From Papio anubis (taxonomy: Eukaryota > Chordata > Mammalia > Primates > Cercopithecidae): 64,000 bases of DNA. The DNA is taken from contig NC_044978.1 in the NCBI RefSeq assembly GCF_008728515.1, positions 8,934,452 through 8,998,451 on the forward strand, written 5' to 3'. Position 1 is the first letter of the stretch; the number at the start of each line of letters is the position of its first letter. Of this stretch, positions 12,456-24,572 are shown one piece after another. Under the pieces are notes generated by a model, which was given only the letters and a program-made list of their open reading frames with translations, had not been told where the DNA came from and did not search any database. Both the position numbers and the translations under genes were made by a program.

Positions 12456-14761
12456 TTATTAATTTCGCAAGTCTACATTTGAAATCTAAATACTGTCTTT
12501 ATGTAGGATCTAATTACTTACATGGGTCCCTTTGGCTGTGTCCTATGAAATTTCATTTTTAAACCTCTGATGGTAACAAAATTGCTTTGAATAATCTCTT
12601 TGAAATATTCTGGTATCTGTAAGGATCCACATTTCCAGAGACATTTTTAATTCAAAATGCTTCCTATCTTCAGAAGAATACCAGATTTTCTAGAAATTTT
12701 AAAAATAAGATTCTGAATTCAAAGTCTGTATCTGCAACATGCCAATGGGAAGCTAGAGAGTAGTTAGTGTTCCCTGCAGACTGACGGCACTTCCAGTATT
12801 CACTCATGAGTCTCTTCTAAATTACCACCGAAACATGCAGCTGAGGATCATATGCATGTTTGACCACTGAGCTGGGATATATAAGATGGTTTTTGAATTT
12901 GCTTTTCTGGGATTGAAAGGATAATACACCAGTGCCACCTAGTTGTCCAGATACAATGTGCTATATATTTATTCTTGAAAGGAATTATGCTCTTACAAGT
13001 AGAAATGTAAAATTTTAATTTTTCTTGCCGTTGACATAGGCCCTGTATTTATTTTAACAAATTCTCATTTCTGCAAGTGATACCAGTGATATCTTCAACG
13101 TTCCATTTAAGGTAAATATTCCTCATGTTTATTTTATTTATACAAGAGAATTGGCAAACCTGAGATACTAATTTTCATTAATTTGCTTTAATTTTGCTGT
13201 AAAAGTATCTGAATTATTTAATACATCTGCCACGTCAGCATATATCAGTTGCATATTACTGTGTGTCCCAGGATCTCAAGTTTCACAGAGCAGAGCATAT
13301 TCTATTAAAATTAAGATTGTGTATGGGATATTCTGGAGGTGAAATACATTTTATCACACACTGCATATGAATTAAATGTTAATTCTGTAATACGGTACGC
13401 ACGTAGTTAATGGTCTCTACTTTTTACTCAGCCTGCGCAATGTGTGGAGGTGGCTGGAACCCCTTCAATAAAATAATCATGATGTGTGTTTGACATAGCA
13501 GATTCTGGAAGTCAGGAAGTTCTGTCAGGTCTCGGCTGGAATTGAACACCTAAGGAGACAGACCTGGGATTGCTCTGCAGCCAGACGGAGGTGGAGTCAG
13601 GAAATCAGACGGAAGACAGATGCTTCAGGCAGTGAGGCCCAAGGCAACAAATGACTCCAATGTTTAGACAAGTTCTGGGAAGAACAGAAACTGTACACGT
13701 AAGCTATGCGTCTATCAGTAAGCCCTTGTCTATGTGTTTCTGCATGTTCAGACAATTTCAGGATACAGAACCTAAAAATCATATATAACTGTTGAGTCAT
13801 CATCCTGTCTACTCACCATGACAGAGTGCTCCCAAGTGGAAATTGGTTGCCAGCTCCCCACCCTTCCTTTCTCTAACAAAGGAGCTGAGACATGATCATC
13901 CCCACTGGGCTCAGTCACTAGCTAAACATGCTGCTGTGGGAATAGTTTTGGGGATAAGACACACAAAACACACAACAGGATGGGGCAAAGAATTAGAGAA
14001 ACACCAGCTTGGAAAGAAGGATGTGACAGTTCCCTCTTCTCTTGGGAAAGTGAAAGTGAGAGCTTTTCCACGTAGTAGAGGAGAGTGGCTCACGCTGTGT
14101 CCTGCATCCCTCTGACCCTTCATCCCAACCATTGCTTGTTGCATCACCCAGATTGTCGCCTCACGGGGAGATCCTTGGGACCTGCACATGCAGCCTTGTC
14201 CCTTCTGCTTCCTTCTGACCTAGGAGTCACCTCACGTGTTGGACTGTGGCTGAACTTCAGTGCCCAGTCCTCAGCAGTGGCAGATCTGAGCTCATGCAAC
14301 ATTTGTTCCAAGATACAAGACACTGTGTGCAGATATAATTACATAGCTCTTGAAATTCTAGCAAAAGCTAAATTCTTCAGTAAGGGAAAAACAGTGACAG
14401 AGTGCTTATAGGCAGGTGTAGGAATTTTTATGTACAAATACAAAATATACTTTTTCTAAATATTACCCAGTTCTTTTTTCCCTGGCTTTAAGAAAAACGA
14501 TTTAACACTTCTTTAGATTAAATATGCAATTTGGTTCAAACTAAGAATATGTGTGGCCTTGAACAAGACATGCAGCATCTTTAGTCCTCTGTGAAAATGG
14601 AGAATTTGGGTGACAAGACCGCTCAGCATCCCACATGTCTGTTGCATGTCAATTTCCTACTAACTGTGGACTATGCTCACAAGAAAAGTGGTGGGGAAAG
14701 AGAATGAACACCTAAGATGCTTCTTTTTCAGCTCTTCTTTCCTTCCCTTTTATAAAGCATA
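12456..14761. other. 2.3 kb unassigned non-coding DNA
   Basis: I see no young repeat or supported gene. Overlapping frames at 13843-14115, 14085-14411 (plus) and 13911-14189 (minus) reach 90-108 codons, but they overlap on both strands in a locally GC-richer patch, which is what chance open frames look like. Bases about 14550-14625 weakly resemble MIR ('cttgaacaagacatgcagc ... ctctgtgaaaatgg'). Confidence 0.4.
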
Positions 14762-15078
14762 TTATTATTATTGTTATTTAGAGACAGGGTCTCACTCTTT
14801 CACCCAGGCTGGAGTGTAGTGGCGTAATCATGGTTCACTGCATCCTCCAACTCCTGGGCTCAAGCAATTCTCAGGTCTCAGCCCCTCAAGTAGCTGGGAC
14901 TACAGGTGCACACCACCATGCCTTGCTGCTGCTTCTTCTTCTTCTTCTTATTTTTTTTTTTATAGAGAGGGGTTTTCACTTTGTTGCCCAGGCTGGTATT
15001 GAACTCTTTGCTTCAAGTTATCCTTCTGCCTTGATTCCTAAAGTGCTGGGATTATAGGCCTGCGCCAGCTGCGCCCAC
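14762..15078 (-). mobile_element. old Alu (AluJ-like), minus orientation, with internal CTT expansion
   Basis: Read on the plus strand it shows 'gagacagggtctcactcttt', 'cacccaggctggagtgtagt', 'agctgggactacaggtgca', then 'tgttgcccaggctggtattg' and 'aagtgctgggattataggcc', an inverted dimeric Alu. High divergence points to AluJ. Between the monomers the normal A-rich linker (seen as T-rich) has become 'ctgctgcttcttcttcttc' followed by a T run (14926-14963), a small trinucleotide expansion. Confidence 0.92.
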
Positions 15079-15369
15079 TAAATGTTATATTTAGTCCAAG
15101 GTAGTACGATTTCTCTCCTTCCATCTTCTCCTCCTCATTTTGTCTTGAACCCATCTACTTAATAAAAATAAAGACATGTTTCTAGGCCTTACAAAGCTTC
15201 CCTTCTTTACTAGAAAATTTAGGTTAAATACTTAGAAAAAGTAAAAACCACAAAGACCACTTTAAATCAAAGATAACATTTACAAATCACTGTCCTAATG
15301 AAATAGTACATTGGAGTTACGAAAGTAATTTAAAAATAGAAGACATTTTAAACTTTTAAGAAATCTGAG

Positions 15370-15667
15370 GCTGGGCACAGTGGCTCATGCCTGTAATCCC
15401 AGCACTTTCGGAGGCCGAGGCAGGTGGATCATGAGGTCAAGTGATCAAGACCATCCTGGCCAACATGATAAAACCCTGTCTCTACTAAAAATACAAAAAT
15501 TAGCCAAGGGTGATGGCAGGCGCCTGTACTCCCAGCTACTTGGGAGGCTGAGGCAGGAGAATTGCTTGAACCCCGAAGGCAGAGTTTGCAGTGAGCCAAG
15601 ATGGTGCCATTGCACTCCAATCTGGCGACAGAGTGAGACTCCGTCCCAAAAAAAAAAAAAAAAAAGA
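15370..15667 (+). mobile_element. AluS with perfect 12-bp target-site duplication
   Basis: A full-length Alu dimer ('gctgggcacagtggctcatg' through 'gagactccgtccc' and an A tail) is bracketed by 'aagaaatctgag' at 15358-15369 and again at 15668-15679. That is a clean signature of L1-mediated insertion. Features such as 'ccatcctggccaacatg' and 'gaattgcttgaacc' fit AluS rather than AluY. It is the clearest single insertion event in this part of the window. Confidence 0.95.
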
Positions 15668-15679
15668 AAGAAATCTGAG

Positions 15680-16200
15680 CCTTTGTTCTAAAACTAAACT
15701 ACAAAAGCTTAAAAAGATAGATAGCAGTCTTATGTCTTCAAGGTACTAAAATGTCTCTACTTTTTAAAACATTATATTTACAAATTTTATATAAATTCAT
15801 AGTATATTTTGAATCCAACTTGTCAATTCACTCAGATGTTTCCACAGCTATAGGCCTTGGAGCCTATCCCACAGATTAAAGATAGAGACTAGCACTTGAT
15901 TAAACCAAAATAACTTCATTTACGTTTACTATTTCCCTTTAAAGGATGCCTTCAGACTCATTATAATCAGAGGTTAAAAATAGAGAACATATTTAAACAT
16001 ATAGACCTTGCTATCACATCTACAATCAAAGCCAGCAAGTTAATGTAAATTAGCTACTTGAATATATAACTGCAGCATATGTAGAGTTAAATACTCATTG
16101 AGATCAATATAAATGTGAGGAAATTCAGTCAATAATATTGAAATCATTTGGTCATTATTTCCCCCTAGTGCAGTGATTTCAGTACTTGGGAATACAGCAC
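15680..16200. other. unassigned spacer
   Basis: AT-rich DNA with no recognised repeat or gene between an AluS and an MLT1 LTR. Confidence 0.45.
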
Positions 16201-16573
16201 GCTATGGTTTGAATGCATATGGCCCTCCAAAATTCTTATGTTGGAACCTAATACTCAGGATGATAGTATTAAAAAGTGAGGCCTTTTGAGAGCTGATTAT
16301 GTCCTAAGGGCTCCACCCTCATGAATGGATTAATGCTCTTATAAAAGAGGTTGACTAGAGCATCCTAGTGCCTTTTGCTCTTTCTGCCTTTCTCCCTTAT
16401 GAGGATGAAACAACAAGACGTCATCCTGGAAACAGAGAGCAAGCTCACCAGACACTGTGTCTGCTAGTATCTCGATCTTGGACTTCCCAGCCTCTAGAAC
16501 CATAAGAAATAAATTATTATTATTTATAAATTATGCAGGTATTTTGCTATAGCAGCACAAATGAACTGAGACA
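16201..16573 (+). mobile_element. MLT1-type MaLR solitary LTR
   Basis: 'gctatggtttgaatgcatat', 'ctccaaaattcttatgttgg', 'gctccaccctcatgaatgga', 'gctcttataaaagaggttg', 'ttggacttcccagcctctag', 'agaaataaatta' and 'gctatagcagcacaaatgaa' match the MLT1/MST LTR in order. TATA-like ('cttataaaag') and AATAAA elements remain visible. It is the same class and orientation as the LTR at 9667-10089 and lacks internal sequence. Confidence 0.9.
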
Positions 16574-16984
16574 CAGAGTCTGTGGCAGATATTGCTAACG
16601 AATCACCAAAGCTGTTATATCTCCTTCCTGGAAATGAAGCCTAAATCATATTTTCTTTTCTGGATTATTATGTAATGTTGGATCAAAAATTTCAAAGGAG
16701 TTTTATGGGCTAACAGAAACATTTGTGTAGTCAAACATGGCCTGTGGGCTGCCTATTTCCTATCTTTGACATGGTGTTTTTCAGACTAATCAAACAGACA
16801 ATGCCAAAATAAGAGGATCATAAGTAATTGATTATTCAAAGGTCAAAGACCTGGAAGAATGCCACTGATATTGCTAGGTGATCTAAATTATAACAGTGAG
16901 TCATTATATAAATGTTTCAAACACTCAGATATCCCACCAAGAAAAGCCTTTATTTGTGGTTATCATAAGTGCTATGGTGTCAAG

Positions 16985-17016
<32 letters not shown>

Positions 17017-18379
17017 GGGCTTGAAACCAAAAATAAAAAATCAACAGAACAATGAACTTGGAAATTAGAATTATAAACCTGAGTTTACAGGGAGACACGC
17101 TTCCTTATTTCTCATCTGCTTAGCCTGGATTAGCACAATCATTAGGCTGGAAACAAGTTTGTTGAGATTATCGTTTGAGGCTCTCATTTTGAAAATGATC
17201 CTTGTAAATAAAGACTAACCTTGAAATCAGTAGGCATCTGAGTATGTAATTTTGGTACCTAAGGACACGACTTTATTTTCAGGTTAGCCTTGCAAGAAGA
17301 TTTTTTTTGCTTTGTTTTTTGTTTTAAAAGGAAATAGTAGGCTTTGACAAAGCAGAAATTTTAAGATGCCAAAATAACAACATTGGGCAAGATTAACATT
17401 GTAATGTATGTTTCTATTAAGAATAGCACTAATGGAATACATTCAAACTGACTGTTTTGAAAACCCCTGTTGTACATTCCATCACTCTGCTGCTTTAAAT
17501 ACAGATGAATTTTTCCATAAACTGACAATCTATTGATAAGAAAATAGAGCGAGTCAACAGCAATAAGTCAGTTCTCTCTACTTGCTTTTTTCCCCATTTG
17601 TGTTTTTTACTTTCAGAATCAAAGCGAAATGCTAAAATCATTTAAATTGCATCTTTATCAGTAATAGTATAAAAATATCAGCAAATGAAATCAGCTGCAA
17701 CTATGATGTTTTGTTTACTGTTTTTTTCTGTATTTGTGGCTTTTTCTAAATTAGTTATTTTGGTCAGAATGTTTATAGACAATAGACAAAATTAAGTTCT
17801 TATTTCCCTATCACTACATGCTCTATCTGAAGCAATGTAGATATTTCAACTTCATATGATTCATGAAAGTGCAACCTAAATATTGAGAGAAACAGTCTAA
17901 TAAACAGAGAAGCATAACAACTGGGATAAAAGAGAATTATTCTGAATCCCAGAATATATTATTATTTCACAGCTTTATGTGCCCCATCTTGCCCCAAGTA
18001 TACAACAGACCTGCTTTTAGAGAATTAGAGGAAACCTACACCCGCTATCTGGTTCTTCTGTCTTAAATACGAAAACACAACCAAAACTGCTGGACGTGTG
18101 CGCAACCAGCGTCAGGAAAGAGAAGACCAACATAAATAAATTGATATTAAAAAGAAAGATATTGGGAAAGATACTTATCAACCAAGCACGACTTTTAAAA
18201 TCCTCAAAAATTCTCACTGACTGCTTCTTGGTGATATTATTGGCAGAGTCATTTTTCTCTGCTAGATCTCCAAATACTGGAGCTCCCTGGGCTTGCTACT
18301 AGACACCTGTCTCTTCACTTCTTTTTCTATACCTTTCCCCAAAATTATCACATCCAGTCCACGACACCAAGTAACATCT
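16574..18379. other. unassigned non-coding DNA containing a T25 tract
   Basis: No gene or clear repeat is seen. A run of 25 T residues lies at 16985-17009, with no Alu or L1 body attached on either side, so it is not an obvious retroposon tail. Two overlapping frames on opposite strands (18017-18217 minus, 18096-18302 plus) are short and have no domain. Confidence 0.45.
16985..17009 (-). repeat. T25 homopolymer
   Basis: Twenty-five consecutive T residues, flanked by 'tgtcaag' and 'aacaacag'. It is likely length-polymorphic and prone to sequencing error; no associated retroposon is seen. Confidence 0.9.
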
Positions 18380-18590
18380 ACACACTGATGACTCTCAACT
18401 GTTTGTTAGCACTTTTGACCCCCTCCTCTGAAACACAGACTTACAAATCTGATTGCCTACATTATATCCACATTTATTTCAATTTTCAGGTTTCTCAATA
18501 TTCTCCCAAACACACCCCAATCTACTTTTCCCAAGTCTTTCTCATATCTATAAATGTCCTGGCCCAATTACCCAAGCCAAAATGTATGGC
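18380..18590 (+). mobile_element. probable L2 LINE fragment
   Basis: 'ctgatgactctcaactgttt', 'cccctcctctgaaacacag', 'ctgattgcctacattatatc' and 'ccaagccaaaatgtatg' resemble the L2 region that reads 'gatgactcccaaatttata ... ctctcctctgaactcc ... ccaactgcctactggacatc'. Frames open here in two phases, as is common for L2 relics. The element may extend further on both sides (18300-19300) but I cannot align it by eye. Confidence 0.5.
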
Positions 18591-19420
18591 ATGTTAATTT
18601 TTTTTTTTCTTTTACCTCCCACACTGGACCTATATTACTGCTTCCTCAACTTGGAAGATTCTTCCCCCTGACAAAAACGCTCCCTTGGCCAGTACTTTAG
18701 AAACCCCCCGAGTCCTTTCTGAGTAGGCCCGACCTTCAGCTTCTCTCTCAATTCTCCTTGATCTTGTAGAATTTGGTTTGAAAAAGAATCCTTCCAAGTG
18801 AAAACTCCGTATCTTTTATGACTGACCACCCTAGATCGCTCATCGCCCTGGCCTGCTTTCAGGAGTATGCCTGTCACGTCAAGTCTCTTTAGCCAGAAAC
18901 CCCTTATCTTCGATGTTTCTTCTTAGGAATTTTCCATGCACTGACCCTACCCTGCTCCTTGGTTCAAACCCTCATTTGTTCTTGTTGGATCCCCAGTCGA
19001 ATCCAGTCTCTCTCCCTCGCTTCGAGACCCTGTTGCAATGTTCCCTCTACCTATCACCATGGACACCCTTGAGTCAGGTCTGCCTTACAAACAAGTGTCA
19101 TGGATAATTTTTTCTTTAACACACCAGATCTTGCCGTGGGTGCCTTCTTCTCGTGATCTGTCATGTCTCAACCAGTATGCCAGCTTTATAATGACACCTT
19201 CCTTGATGGCTCAATCTAAAGGAGCCCCTCCAACAATCACTGATTTTCTTCTAACCATGCTTTATTCTCTTTATAGCAGAAATCACTATCTGAATTTAGT
19301 GTTTCTGCATATTTTCTTCAATTGCAATTAGAAAGTTTAAGGGGGGAAAATGGTACAAGGATATTTTAGTCCACATACAAAGCAAACAAAATTGTGATGT
19401 GACTTAAAGCACTGATGTAT
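18591..19420. other. spacer, possibly more L2
   Basis: Pyrimidine-rich DNA with short frames (for example 18913-19107 and 19038-19331 plus, 18635-18877 minus) of 64-97 codons without domains. Phrases such as 'ttgcaatgttccctctacc' hint at continuing L2. Nothing firmer can be said. Confidence 0.35.
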
Positions 19421-19433
19421 AAAAGACGACACA

Positions 19434-20010
19434 GGCCGGGCATGGTGGCTCACACCTGTAATCCCAGGACTTTGGGAGGCTGAGGTGGGTGGATGACCTG
19501 AGGTCAGGAGTTCGATACCAGCCTGGCCAACATGGGGAAACCCCATTTCTATTAAATATACAAAAATTAGCCGGGCATGGTGGCAGGTGCTATAATCCCA
19601 CTACTTAGGGCTGGAGGACTCGTGCCGGGACAGGAGGAACGTGGTGGTGGACTATTTTGGTGAGACTTCCAGGCAGGCAGCAGGTGGACTCATGTGGATG
19701 AGATGAGGCTGGGTGAAACTCCGACCTGTAATCCAGGCAGACAGGAGGCTGAGGCATGAGGCGAATCAGTCAGGAGGTCAGAGGACCATCCTGCCAGCTA
19801 ACACGGTGGAAACCCGTCTCTACTAAAAAATACAAAAAAAACTAGCCAGGCCCGAGGTCATGAAGCGCCTGTAGTCTGCTCTCGGGAGGCTGAGGCAGAG
19901 AGAATGGAGTGCTTAAACCAGGGCTGAGGCTTGCAGTGAGCTGAGATCTAGCCACTGTGCTCCAGCCTAGACGACAAACCAGATTCCGTCTCAAAAAAAA
20001 AAAAAAAAAT
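19434..20010 (+). mobile_element. damaged double Alu inside a single target-site duplication
   Basis: The left part (19434 to about 19607) is a readable Alu left monomer plus linker with S-type features. The right part (about 19721-20010) is a second Alu with Old World monkey AluY traits ('actagccaggc', 'cagtgagctgagatctagcc'). Between them lies about 110 bases of Alu-like words in disorder. The right copy carries a dense set of small insertions and deletions ('gaggcatgaggcgaatcagt', 'aggcccgaggtcatgaagc'). One 13-bp duplication, 'aaaagacgacaca' at 19421-19433 and 'aaaagatgacaca' at 20017-20029, brackets the whole composite. Either an AluY landed inside an older Alu, or the consensus sequence is poor here. 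Confidence 0.85.
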
Positions 20011-20029
20011 TAAATTAAAAGATGACACA

Positions 20030-20366
20030 ATATTAGACCATAAAGAAAATCTTAGTATACTTCTTGTCCTGATATGAAATAATATTAACATACTTTTGAT
20101 AATGTAAATTATTGATATAGAGGCTATGTACACATATTTACATGAATGTATATACAAAAATATGCAGACAGAATGCAAAATGCATACTGTGTGGCAAGGC
20201 AAAATGTACATTAAATAATCCTGATAGCATAAAAGTAACAGAAAACAAGACGTTAAAAGAAAATGAAAAAGGAAAAGGCAAGGGCACTAATAGGATTACC
20301 AAGAGATACTGTTAAATGTGTATGGCCAAAGAAGTTAATGTTTTCAATATCTTAGTGATAATATAT
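20030..20366. other. unassigned spacer
   Basis: AT-rich DNA with no recognised element between the composite Alu and a THE1/MST LTR. Confidence 0.45.
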
Positions 20367-20991
20367 TGTATTAGTCTGTTCTTACATTGCTATAAAGAAA
20401 CACCTAAGACTGGCTAGTTTATAAAGAAAAGAAGTTGAATTGGTACATGATTTTTTAGGCTATCCAGAAAGTATCTGCTGGGCTTCTGGGGAAGCCTCAA
20501 GAAACCTATGTGGCGAAACCCCATCTCTACTAAAAAAAAAAAAAAACAAAAAACACAAGAATTAGCCAGGTGTGGTGGTGAACATCTGTAATCCCAGCCA
20601 CTAGGGAGGCTGAGGCATGAGAATTTCTTGACCTGGGAGGTGGAAACTGCAGTGAACCGAGATCACACCACCGCACTCCAGCCTGGGCCATGGAGCAAGA
20701 CTTCGTCTCAAAAAGAAAAAGAAAGAAAGAAAGAAAGAAACCTGCAATCATGGTGGAAGCTGAAAGAGGAGGCAGAGCAGAAGGAAGAGAGAAGGAGAGG
20801 GGAGGTCCTGCACACTTTTAAACAACCGGATCTCAGGAGAACTATCGCCAACACAGCACCAAGGGGGATGGTGTTAAACCATGAGAAACCACCCCTATGG
20901 TTCAGTCACCTCCTACTAGGCCCCACTTCCAAGAGTGGGGACGACAATTCAGTATGAGATGTGGGCAGGGACACAGATCCAAACCATACCA
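20367..20991 (-). mobile_element. THE1/MST-type MaLR LTR, minus orientation, split by an Alu
   Basis: On the plus strand it reads 'tgtattagtctgttcttaca', 'cacctaagactggctagttt', then after the Alu 'aatcatggtggaagctga', 'acttttaaacaaccggatct', 'caggccccacttcc'-like sequence and 'gggacacagatccaaaccat'. This is the reverse complement of a THE1/MST LTR. It starts with TG and ends with CA; flanking 5-mers 'tatat' and 'tattt' could be a decayed target-site duplication. No internal THE1 coding region is present, so it is solitary. Confidence 0.88.
20509..20742 (+). mobile_element. 5'-truncated Alu inserted in the THE1/MST LTR
   Basis: The element begins at 'gtggcgaaaccccatctcta' and runs through a complete right monomer to 'caagacttcgtctc' and a tail with (GAAA)n. 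It lacks most of the left monomer. The LTR sequence 'agaaacct' occurs immediately before it (about 20501-20508) and again at its end (about 20736-20743), a short target-site duplication that places this insertion after the LTR. The middle linker is an A14 run plus 'caaaaaacac'. Confidence 0.85.
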
Positions 20992-22559
20992 TATTTCAAA
21001 CGTTGGGAGGCAAGTAATAAGGAGGGACTAAATCCTCTTTTATAGATAAGAATAAATACATAAGTGTCTGAAATTGAAGTCAGAAACACAGAAATACAAA
21101 AGGACAGAGAAGGTATTAGAATTTGCCTCTGGGAAGTGGGATGGGGACAGGAATAGAGGAACATGGTTGTGTTGCTTTCCTTAAGTTTTTCTGTCCCATA
21201 GTATTTGCTCATATTTGAATGTAATGCTTTGATTTTTCAAAAAAAAAATGTGTTAAACAGAAATTGCTGATGCTCCTTCATTTTATATACATTCTTCAAC
21301 AAATTATCTTCATAAAACATTCTTTTGCTATACTATCCTGTGCTCAGTGTCCTCTTTATGTGCGGAATCTTTTGTAGTTGCTCTGTGTGTTCTCACCTTG
21401 AGTAGGGAAAGTTGTGGCCAGTTGAGAGAGAAAAATAAAATCCTAAATGGACTGAACAGAATCTCTCTTGGCCAATAGGACCCCAGAGAAACCTCAAAAA
21501 CATCCAGGCAATGATGGAATAGGTCAGACACATCTCTCCTTTGCTGTCAACAGGCTTTCTTCCCTAAGGGTCCAACAGAAACTAGTCCTTTTTAAAGACA
21601 CACTCCACTGCTGACATCAACCAATTGCCTGATGCTGCCTCTCCTTTTGGTGGTTTTTACACAGCAATTGACCAGCATTCCATCCTGATAAAAGACCACT
21701 AACCATGGACCGGTTCTGGCCATACCACGGAGGCTGCGCACAGAGGACCTTTGTGTTCCTGCTCCACCTTTTGATGTATAGGGCCTAACTATAATGCACT
21801 TAAATGTTAAGTCTCCACCCCAAAGTGAACATGAGATGCATGTTGTATATGTTAGCCTACTCTATTACACACACACGAGCCTCCCCTCCATGAATATTCA
21901 TAGATCCTCCTATAACCTGTTGAATATGTAGATTTAACCAACCCATTCACCATAAATTCCTGTACCCTTTACCTCTCCCTGAAAGTGCTTGCTGTCAGCT
22001 TCTGACCAGAGGCTATACATCCTAGCCTGCAAGATGGTCACCCTACAGGCTATGACCTTTTATGACAAGGCTCTCCTTTCCGAATTTATGAACCTCATGA
22101 TTCAGTTGTCACCAGAATACTGTTCATCCATAAATAGTTTTGGCAGATTCTATTTAGCTTCCCTCCTTCTTACAACCCTCCTGTGACTGTTAGAATCCTC
22201 TTTTCAAACGTTAACCTAGAAAGCAATCCGTCCATGTGGATGACCAAATAGCCAGTTTCCGTCAATCATTTATCAGGAATGGCTCTAAACCAATCATGTA
22301 TCTGGGTTTTGCTGGGTTAGAGAGAAATCTTTTTCCTGCTCCCTGGTTAGACAACCAAGCCAAGTGGAATTTTTTGTGAACAAGCTGAAGTCAGCCATTC
22401 TTCCCTTGCCAGAGAAAGTACATGAGAGCCAGCATTCTTCAGGGAGCCTAGCACTCTTGGTTCTTCCAGTTTTTGCTTCCTTCAATGACCAAATTCACAT
22501 TTTAGGGTGAAGCAAGCCCTAGCTACTTCTGTGCCTGTTTGTTTGGGATTATTTCAATC
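20992..22559. other. unassigned DNA with retroviral-LTR-like character
   Basis: No family could be named. The interval 21540-22250 has a base composition and short CCAAT/ATAAA-type words ('ccaatcatgt', 'gccaatagga', 'gataaaagaccac') that give an LTR-like impression, but I cannot match it to a consensus. Open frames of 63-87 codons on both strands show no domain. Confidence 0.35.
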
Positions 22560-23285
22560 TGTACTTTCAGAATCTAAAGAAATGGCCACGGGGAGGTGTC
22601 TGATGAAAAGATCGGAGCCAGAAAGCACTTGCCACACAGTAGGAGGAGGATTTCCTTCCTTTGTTCAACAGAATTCTCTAAGGAAGAATTTTCAGGCAAC
22701 GTATATAGAGAAGTGTTTTATTTTCTCCCTGCTTTGGTACTGTAGGGCCTTGCCAGGCTCTCGGAATGGAAATATGCCCCAGGATCTGAGAGAACAATGA
22801 CCCTAATGGGCTATGGCACACTTAGAATGGGAGAGGACAAACTCACTGCCATTGTCACCAACAGGTCCGCTTGCTTGTGCTTCAGGGTGCTACGGGAGGG
22901 GCGTTCCAGGAAGGTGACATGCCCAGAAAGGGTACAGAAGCTCTGCACCCTTTCGCCATACTTTGTTTTTTTGTGCCTCTTCATCAGGTTTTTCATCTGT
23001 ATCCTTTTAATCCTTTATACTAAACTGGTCAACCTAAGTACAGTATTTCCCTGAGTTTTCTGATCCCTTTGAGCAAACTCAAAACTGGGTAGGGATTGTG
23101 GGAATCTCACATTTACAGCCAAGATAAACAGAAGTGTAGGTACTATGAGCACTCCAGACCCACAACTGGACTGCGCCCTTCACCTGGCAGTAGAGCAGTT
23201 CCCTGCTAACACTGCACACCAGTTGGTGTCCCACACTTCAATTGCTGGAAAATTGTTCCACATCCAGAAGTGATGTGAGTAGAAC
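22560..23285 (+). mobile_element. probable solitary ERV LTR, family not assigned
   Basis: The order 'gaggggcgttccaggaaggt', 'ggtacagaagctctgcaccc', 'gcctcttcatcaggtttttc', 'tatccttttaatcctttata', 'tatttccctgagttttctg', 'ggattgtgggaatctcac', 'ttacagccaagataaaca' and 'accagttggtgtcc' follows a primate ERV LTR I recognise by layout (promoter GC patch, degenerate ATAAA, then the R/U5-like end). I cannot name it with confidence. No gag, pol or env sequence follows. Confidence 0.58.
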
Positions 23286-24572
23286 AGTTTTTCCTTTTAG
23301 AGTGTCCTCTGTCCATTATATATCCTGCATGTCTCCCTTAAGCTGTGCTGTTCGCTATTTTTCCTTATGCACGAGGTTTTGCAAAAACATATATGCCCTC
23401 ACCTTATTTGTAAGAAGATGTAAGAAAGACTGAAGTCATTTTAAAACCACAGTCATATTGGGTAAAATCCATCCAGTCATCTGAATTGCAACCATCTTGA
23501 AACAAAGAGTAACATGGACACAATTATGTTCAATAATCATAAGAAATAGTCACTCAGCTAATAAACATCATCTCCCAATGCCTCTCATGTTCTGGGTTTC
23601 CCTTCCTCAATTTCTCAAGCTATACAGACTATTTATGTCTGTTTGAAATGTATGCCAGGAAACCATCTAACAGCTTTACATTTGATCTCAAGAAAGCTAA
23701 TCCAAGGCCTATTATTAGTAGCTTTCTAAAAGAGTTTAATGCTATTTTTATTTGTATTTTAAATATAGTTGTAGAAAATATCAACTTACATTCTTGGGAC
23801 TAATATAAGTGAGGATTGTTGATTTTCACATAAAGAATCTAAGGATAATTGCATTGTTAAATCTCTCCTTAACTGGGTCGGGGACACATGAAAGACCTCA
23901 TTGTGAGGATTGTATATCTGTAATTATTTTACAACTTATATGCAAAATCACTTCCATATAAGCAAATATTATAAATAAATCTAATGCAGATTCTATTCCA
24001 CATTTATATGACTATATGCAATTATAAAAATATTTATTTCACATAATTTTTCTAAATTAATTTTTTAAAAAATTGCTGTTTCCTCTACTTATTGGAAGCT
24101 TTAAATACATAAGTAGCTATGTGTACCTATGTCTTCACAGGGAAAAATTTAACATGAAATTTCTAGCAAAGCATAATAGAAATCTGTTTATGTCTCTTTA
24201 TTCTATTCATGTGATGAAAATCAACTCATAATCCCATAAACTATAATACGCTTGCTGTTAGACTTCATTCTTCTATCAAATTTCCATTGACACTGCAGAC
24301 TGTATGCAATAAAATAGCTCCTTTGAATGTGCATTTTCATTTGAATGTGAAGACTGTGAGGGAGACTGTGAAATCTGAATCACAAATATCCATAACCGTG
24401 TGTCTCGCTCAGATCCATCCTGCAGGCTTCCCCATCTCCATGGAAGCACATAAGGGCAGGCATGAATGATTGGACTTCACATGCAAGGAAGCATAGAGAA
24501 GAGATAAGAGACCAGCATGACTATCAAATCACTTATCTAAGGTTGCAACCACATGAAAGTTTTAGTCTACTC
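23286..24572. other. unassigned AT-rich DNA
   Basis: No gene or repeat is recognised. A plus-strand frame of 60 codons (24287-24469) has no domain. Confidence 0.45.

Noticed and set aside
13843..14411. Overlapping open frames on both strands as a gene
   Set aside because: Frames of similar length on opposite strands over the same bases are typical of a local GC-rich patch, and no domain is visible.
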